Positions 5,473 to 5,528 of a stretch of 5,528 bases of DNA are shown here, in pieces. The stretch is taken from positions 1 through 5,528 of the forward strand of contig VBGE01000194.1 in the NCBI GenBank assembly GCA_005880345.1, in the 5' to 3' direction. The stretch's first letter is position 1; each line of letters starts with the position of its first letter. A program made the translations under genes and the position numbers. The stretch comes from Chloroflexota bacterium. Its GTDB lineage: Bacteria; Chloroflexota; Dormibacteria; Dormibacterales; Dormibacteraceae. Under the pieces are notes generated by a model. The model did not search any database, was not told the DNA's origin, and saw nothing but the letters and a program-made list of their open reading frames with translations.

Positions 5473-5528
5473 ATGGACCCGGAGCCGCCCGCGACACCAC
5501 CGTCTGAAACTCCGCCCCCGGCCGAGAC
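5473..5528 (+). CDS. Start of a possible proline-rich protein, cut by window end
   Basis: ATG 5473 opens a frame that runs off the window after 18 codons (MDPEPPATPPSETPPPAE). It is the first ATG after an in-frame TAA at 5452-5454. The peptide is acidic and very proline-rich, as in disordered N-termini of some membrane or secreted proteins, but nothing identifies a family. There is no Shine-Dalgarno sequence. A TACATT hexamer at 5458-5463 lies nine bases before the ATG and could serve as a -10 giving a nearly leaderless transcript. Alternatives are another plus-strand frame, also open here, or the end of a convergent minus-strand gene. Confidence 0.35.
   Translation, partial: MDPEPPATPPSETPPPAE

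Overview
The window is a compact, entirely plus-strand stretch of chromosomal housekeeping genes from a high-G+C bacterium. Codon third positions are dominated by G and C. The order is prfB (5' end cut off by the window), ftsE, ftsX, an exported coiled-coil M23 peptidase, an S41 C-terminal processing peptidase, tRNA-Val(UAC), a terminator, and the first codons of an unidentified proline-rich reading frame. The prfB-ftsE-ftsX order is common in Actinobacteria and Firmicutes. An M23 hydrolase and a CtpA-type protease directly after ftsX, with no smpB, fit a Terrabacteria lineage such as Chloroflexota or Dormibacterota better than a proteobacterium. That placement is an inference from gene order and sequence style, not from a search.

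Layout. Positions 2-1042 encode peptide chain release factor 2, complete at its C-terminus. A 172-base gap follows; it holds a good -10 element (TATACT) with a -35-like TTGGAG, and probably starts the division transcript. ftsE (1215-1955) and ftsX (1924-2817) overlap by 32 bases. ftsX and the M23 gene (2817-4052) share a base in a TGATG junction. These three genes therefore look translationally coupled. A 27-base gap precedes ctpA (4080-5309). It has no recognisable Shine-Dalgarno sequence but has a -10-like hexamer exactly where a leaderless transcript would need one. tRNA-Val begins 20 bases after the ctpA stop codon and is followed by a hairpin and T-tract.

How the genes work together. In other bacteria FtsE (ATPase) and FtsX (membrane subunit) form a complex that does not transport. 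It couples ATP hydrolysis in the cytoplasm to activation of a cell-wall hydrolase bound to the extracellular loop of FtsX through a coiled coil. The next gene encodes just such a partner: signal peptide, long coiled coil, then an M23 domain that keeps all the catalytic and zinc-binding residues. The S41 protease that follows is membrane-anchored and faces outward, so it could process or turn over the hydrolase.

This is mostly a conserved and well-understood neighbourhood. I found no CRISPR array, mobile element or obviously new system. The points most worth a second look are the catalytically intact, cysteine-rich FtsX partner, the ctpA protease beside it, and the apparently leaderless ctpA start.
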